Below, piece by piece: positions 61,542-64,000 of a stretch of 64,000 nucleotides of DNA. The translations under genes were made by a program, and so were the position numbers. Location: positions 6,386,001 through 6,450,000 of the forward strand of contig CP108521.1 in assembly GCA_035999765.1 (NCBI GenBank), in the 5' to 3' direction. This DNA comes from Streptomyces sp. NBC_01231 (GTDB lineage Bacteria > Actinomycetota > Actinomycetes > Streptomycetales > Streptomycetaceae). A model generated the notes under the pieces. The model saw nothing but the letters and a program-made list of their open reading frames with translations. It ran no database searches and was not told where the DNA came from. Numbering within the stretch: the first letter of the stretch is position 1; each line of letters starts with the position of its first letter.

Positions 61542-62408
61542 ATGACGCCGCGAGATGGTTCTGACGCGAACGACAGCCGGTGGGCGGATCTGGACCGGCC
61601 GCCCCTCAACAGTGCCGCGCTGCGGCGCGGGCTGGTGCGGGAAGGCGCCTTGTGGTCGGCGGTGGACGTGGTGCCGCGGACCGGCTCCACCAACTCCGAC
61701 CTGGTGGCTCTCGCGGCAGTCGGCAAGGCGACCGAGGGCGCAGTCCTGGTCGCCGAGGAACAGTCGGCCGGGCGGGGCCGCCTCGACCGGCAGTGGACGG
61801 CGCCGGCCCGCTCGGGCCTGTTCTTCTCCGTTCTGCTCCGGCCCAGCGAGGTGCCGGTGGCCCGCTGGGGCTGGCTGCCGCTGCTGACCGGGGTGGCGGT
61901 GGCGACCGGTCTGTCCCGGGCGGCCGGTGTGGACACGGCACTGAAATGGCCCAACGACGTGCTGGTCACCGTCGGCGGCGAGGAACGCAAGGCCGGCGGG
62001 ATCCTCGCGGAGCGGGCCGGGGACGACGGCGTCGTCGTCGGCGTCGGCATCAACGTCACCCTGCGCGCGGAGGAGCTGCCGGTGCCGCAGGCGGGGTCCC
62101 TGGCGCTGGCCGGGGCGGTGAGCACGGACCGGGATCCGCTGCTGCGGGGCGTGCTCCGCTCCGTGGAGCAGTGGTACGGGACGTGGCGGGAGGCGGGCGG
62201 GGACCCGGGCCTCAGCGGCTTGCAGGAGGCGTACGCGGCGGGCTGTGCGACGCTCGGCCGGACGGTGCGGGCTCAGCTGCCGGGGGACCGGTCGATCGTG
62301 GGCGAGGCGGTGGCGGTCGACGGGGACGGCAGACTCGTGATCGCGACGGGGGAGGGCGTGCAGCAGCCGGTGGGGGCGGGAGACATCGTGCACCTGCGAC
62401 CGGCGTGA
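61542..62408 (+). CDS. birA: Biotin-[acetyl-CoA-carboxylase] ligase
   Basis: A 288-residue biotin protein ligase that makes biotinyl-AMP and transfers biotin to the carrier Lys of AccA2. Motifs: SAGRGRLDRQWTAP (ATP loop), WLPLLTGVAVATGL, ALKWPNDVLV, KAGGILAE and VVVGVGINV. There is no N-terminal DNA-binding domain, so it is a ligase but not a biotin repressor. C-terminal SH3-like part ends LVIATGEGVQQP. It is divergent from pccB, whose complex needs it. Confidence 0.93.
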   Translation: MTPRDGSDANDSRWADLDRPPLNSAALRRGLVREGALWSAVDVVPRTGSTNSDLVALAAVGKATEGAVLVAEEQSAGRGRLDRQWTAPARSGLFFSVLLRPSEVPVARWGWLPLLTGVAVATGLSRAAGVDTALKWPNDVLVTVGGEERKAGGILAERAGDDGVVVGVGINVTLRAEELPVPQAGSLALAGAVSTDRDPLLRGVLRSVEQWYGTWREAGGDPGLSGLQEAYAAGCATLGRTVRAQLPGDRSIVGEAVAVDGDGRLVIATGEGVQQPVGAGDIVHLRPA

Positions 62409-62621
62409 GGACCACGGCCCGTCCGGCGTCCGGGACCAGGTCGTCAGGCCGACGCGGGGGTCCGGGTCGGCGGCCTCGAGGCAGGAACAACCCGACGCCG
62501 ACCACGGACGAGACGGCGGCACCGAACCGTCATCCAACCTGACGGAGTGAGCTGGCGCACACCTACCGTAAAGTGAAGGCCGGTCGATACCTGACCGTGG
62601 CAGATCGGAAGGGCAGCAGGC

Positions 62622-63821
62622 GTGACCGTCGACGACACGGGCTCCGGCGCGGACGCGGACGGCCCGGTGGACCCTCCCCCGTACGCGGACGTGGACGGCC
62701 CGGTGGACCCTCCCCCGTACTCGACTTCGTTCGAGCGGGGAGACCCCGACGCCTCCGACCCCGGCGGGAACCCGCTCGCCCTGCGCCTCGAACACCTCAT
62801 CCTCGGTGCCGAGCGGCGCTACACGCCCTTCCAGGCGGCCCGCAGCGCGGGTGTCTCCATGGAGCTGGCCTCGCGTTTCTGGCGGGCGATGGGCTTCGCC
62901 GACATCGGCCAGGCCAAGGCGCTCACCGAGGCGGACGTGCTGGCCCTGCGCCGGCTCGCAGGTCTCGTCGAGGCCGGACTGCTGAGCGAGGCGATGGCCG
63001 TGCAGGTGGCCCGGTCCACCGGCCAGACCACGGCCCGGCTGGCCGAGTGGCAGATGGACTCCTTCCTGGAGGGGCTGACCGAGCCACCCGAGCCGGGGAT
63101 GACACGCACCGAGGTGACGTACCCCATCGTCGAGCTGCTCCTGCCCGAGCTGGAGGAGTTCCTCGTCTACGTCTGGCGCCGCCAGCTCGCCGCCTCGGCC
63201 GGCCGGGTCGTCCAGGCCGCCGACGACGAGGAGATGGTCGACCGGCGCCTCGCCGTCGGCTTCGCCGACCTCGTCGGGTTCACGCGGCTGACCCGGCGTA
63301 TGGAGGAGGAGGAACTCGGCGAGCTCGTCGAGGCCTTCGAGACCACCGCCGCCGACCTGGTCGCGGCGAACGGCGGACGGCTCATCAAGACGCTCGGCGA
63401 CGAGGTGCTGTACGCCGCCGACGACGCCGGTGTGGCCGCGGAGATCGCGCTGCGCCTCATCGAGACCATGGCGAACGACGAGACCATGCCCGAACTGCGG
63501 GTCGGCATCGCCTTCGGCACCGTGACCACTCGCATGGGCGATGTCTTCGGTACGACGGTGAACCTCGCCTCCCGGCTGACGTCGATAGCTCCGCGTGACG
63601 CCGTCCTCGTCGACAGTGCCCTCGCGGAGGAGCTGATCCGTACCGCTGAGGCCCCGGTCTCCGAGGCGGAGGCGGCCGAGGCCGCGGCGACCGCCGAGAA
63701 GGAGGGCGAGGAGCCCCCGACGTACCGCTTCGCGTTGCAGCCGATGTGGCAGCGGCCGGTGCGCGGGCTCGGCGTGGTGGAGCCGTGGCTGCTCACGCGC
63801 CGGGACGGGACGACGTCCTGA
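62622..63821 (+). CDS. cya: Class III adenylate cyclase
   Basis: A 399-residue cytosolic cyclase. The C-terminal CYC domain (about 205-330) has VGFADLVGFTRLTRR with metal Asp, GGRLIKTLGDEVLYA and VGIAFGTVTTRMGDVFGTTVN with Asn and the transition-state region. The N-terminal 190 residues resemble the HTH-like regulatory half (AERRYTPFQAARSAGVSM). The first 36 residues carry a duplicated GPVDPPPY unit. In S. coelicolor the single cyclase Cya supports germination and development. Confidence 0.9.
   Translation: MTVDDTGSGADADGPVDPPPYADVDGPVDPPPYSTSFERGDPDASDPGGNPLALRLEHLILGAERRYTPFQAARSAGVSMELASRFWRAMGFADIGQAKALTEADVLALRRLAGLVEAGLLSEAMAVQVARSTGQTTARLAEWQMDSFLEGLTEPPEPGMTRTEVTYPIVELLLPELEEFLVYVWRRQLAASAGRVVQAADDEEMVDRRLAVGFADLVGFTRLTRRMEEEELGELVEAFETTAADLVAANGGRLIKTLGDEVLYAADDAGVAAEIALRLIETMANDETMPELRVGIAFGTVTTRMGDVFGTTVNLASRLTSIAPRDAVLVDSALAEELIRTAEAPVSEAEAAEAAATAEKEGEEPPTYRFALQPMWQRPVRGLGVVEPWLLTRRDGTTS
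62657..62720. repeat. 36-bp tandem duplication at the cya 5' end
   Basis: A 28-bp block beginning GGACGGCCCGGTGGACC occurs at 62657-62684 and 62693-62720, period 36, so frame is kept and GPVDPPPY is doubled. Confidence 0.9.
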
Positions 63822-63945
63822 CCGCGCCGCCCTTCGGTGGCGCTGCGGCCTCTTCTCCGGGGCTCTGAGGCCCGGCAGGGTCCGCGGTGGCCCGCGTGGG
63901 GCCCGCGGGGATCTGTGGGGATCTGTGGAGCCTGTGGGGGCTGTC

Positions 63946-64000
63946 TCAGTGGTTCAGCGGGTCGACGCACACGCCGATGATCGGCACGCACAGGCCCGGC
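63946..64000 (-). CDS. 3' end of an unidentified gene
   Basis: The last 17 codons of a minus-strand frame reaching the window edge: ..PGLCVPIIGVCVDPLNH then TGA. Every third codon base is G or C, as in real genes here. Two cysteines lie seven residues apart. Not recognised; too short to classify. Confidence 0.45.
   Translation of the reverse strand, partial: PGLCVPIIGVCVDPLNH

Overview
The window comes from a Streptomyces chromosome. Codons are overwhelmingly G/C at the third position, genes are joined by ATGA, GTGA and TGATG stop/start overlaps, and the markers are streptomycete: the afsQ1-afsQ2-afsQ3/sigQ locus, the accA2 and pccB-pccE acyl-CoA carboxylase genes and a class III adenylate cyclase. 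From memory, the gene order resembles the S. coelicolor SCO4880-SCO4928 interval. No alignment was run.

Region 1 (2-18589) is a cell-surface glycopolymer locus. It holds a pyruvyl transferase, a GT-C-like membrane protein, a FAD sugar oxidoreductase with GtrA and a GT2 polyprenol-phosphate glycosyltransferase, another GT2, three polysialyltransferase-like enzymes and a NeuA-HAD fusion followed by NeuB. The NeuA/NeuB pair with polysialyltransferase-like enzymes points to a nonulosonic-acid polymer of the teichulosonic (poly-Kdn) type. Set into this locus (3093-8215) is a two-gene conflict cassette: a small EACC1-like protein and a 1558-residue caspase-STAND NTPase-transmembrane-WD40 protein. 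This is the best candidate for an unusual system.

Region 2 (19822-54306) is built around nucleoside uptake and salvage: a BMP-type lipoprotein, an ABC ATPase that appears to start at ATC, two permeases, cytidine deaminase and thymidine phosphorylase, then adenosine deaminase, deoxyribose-phosphate aldolase with two aldehyde dehydrogenases, a phospho-sugar mutase and purine nucleoside phosphorylase. Five promoters of this set carry the same 12-bp palindrome (CTACGCGCGTAG or a near match), so they look like one regulon. Add, deoC and the phosphorylase appear to be leaderless. The products form a route: import, deamination, phosphorolysis, pentose-phosphate mutation, aldol cleavage to acetaldehyde, and oxidation. 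Between these genes lie housekeeping and regulatory genes (afsQ/sigQ, a sigma factor with a SnoaL-like tail, STAS, MFS/LysR pair, uridine kinase, small exported proteins) and, at about 31540-31740, what looks like the 3' remnant of an IS200/IS605-type tnpB with its right-end RNA structure.

Region 3 (54482-64000) has a DeoR-type regulator and then acyl-CoA carboxylation: accA2 (biotin carboxylase plus biotin carrier), Maf, a 42-residue membrane protein, pccE, pccB and the divergent biotin ligase birA. It ends with adenylate cyclase and the 3' end of an unidentified gene. No rRNA, tRNA, CRISPR array or intact transposon was seen.
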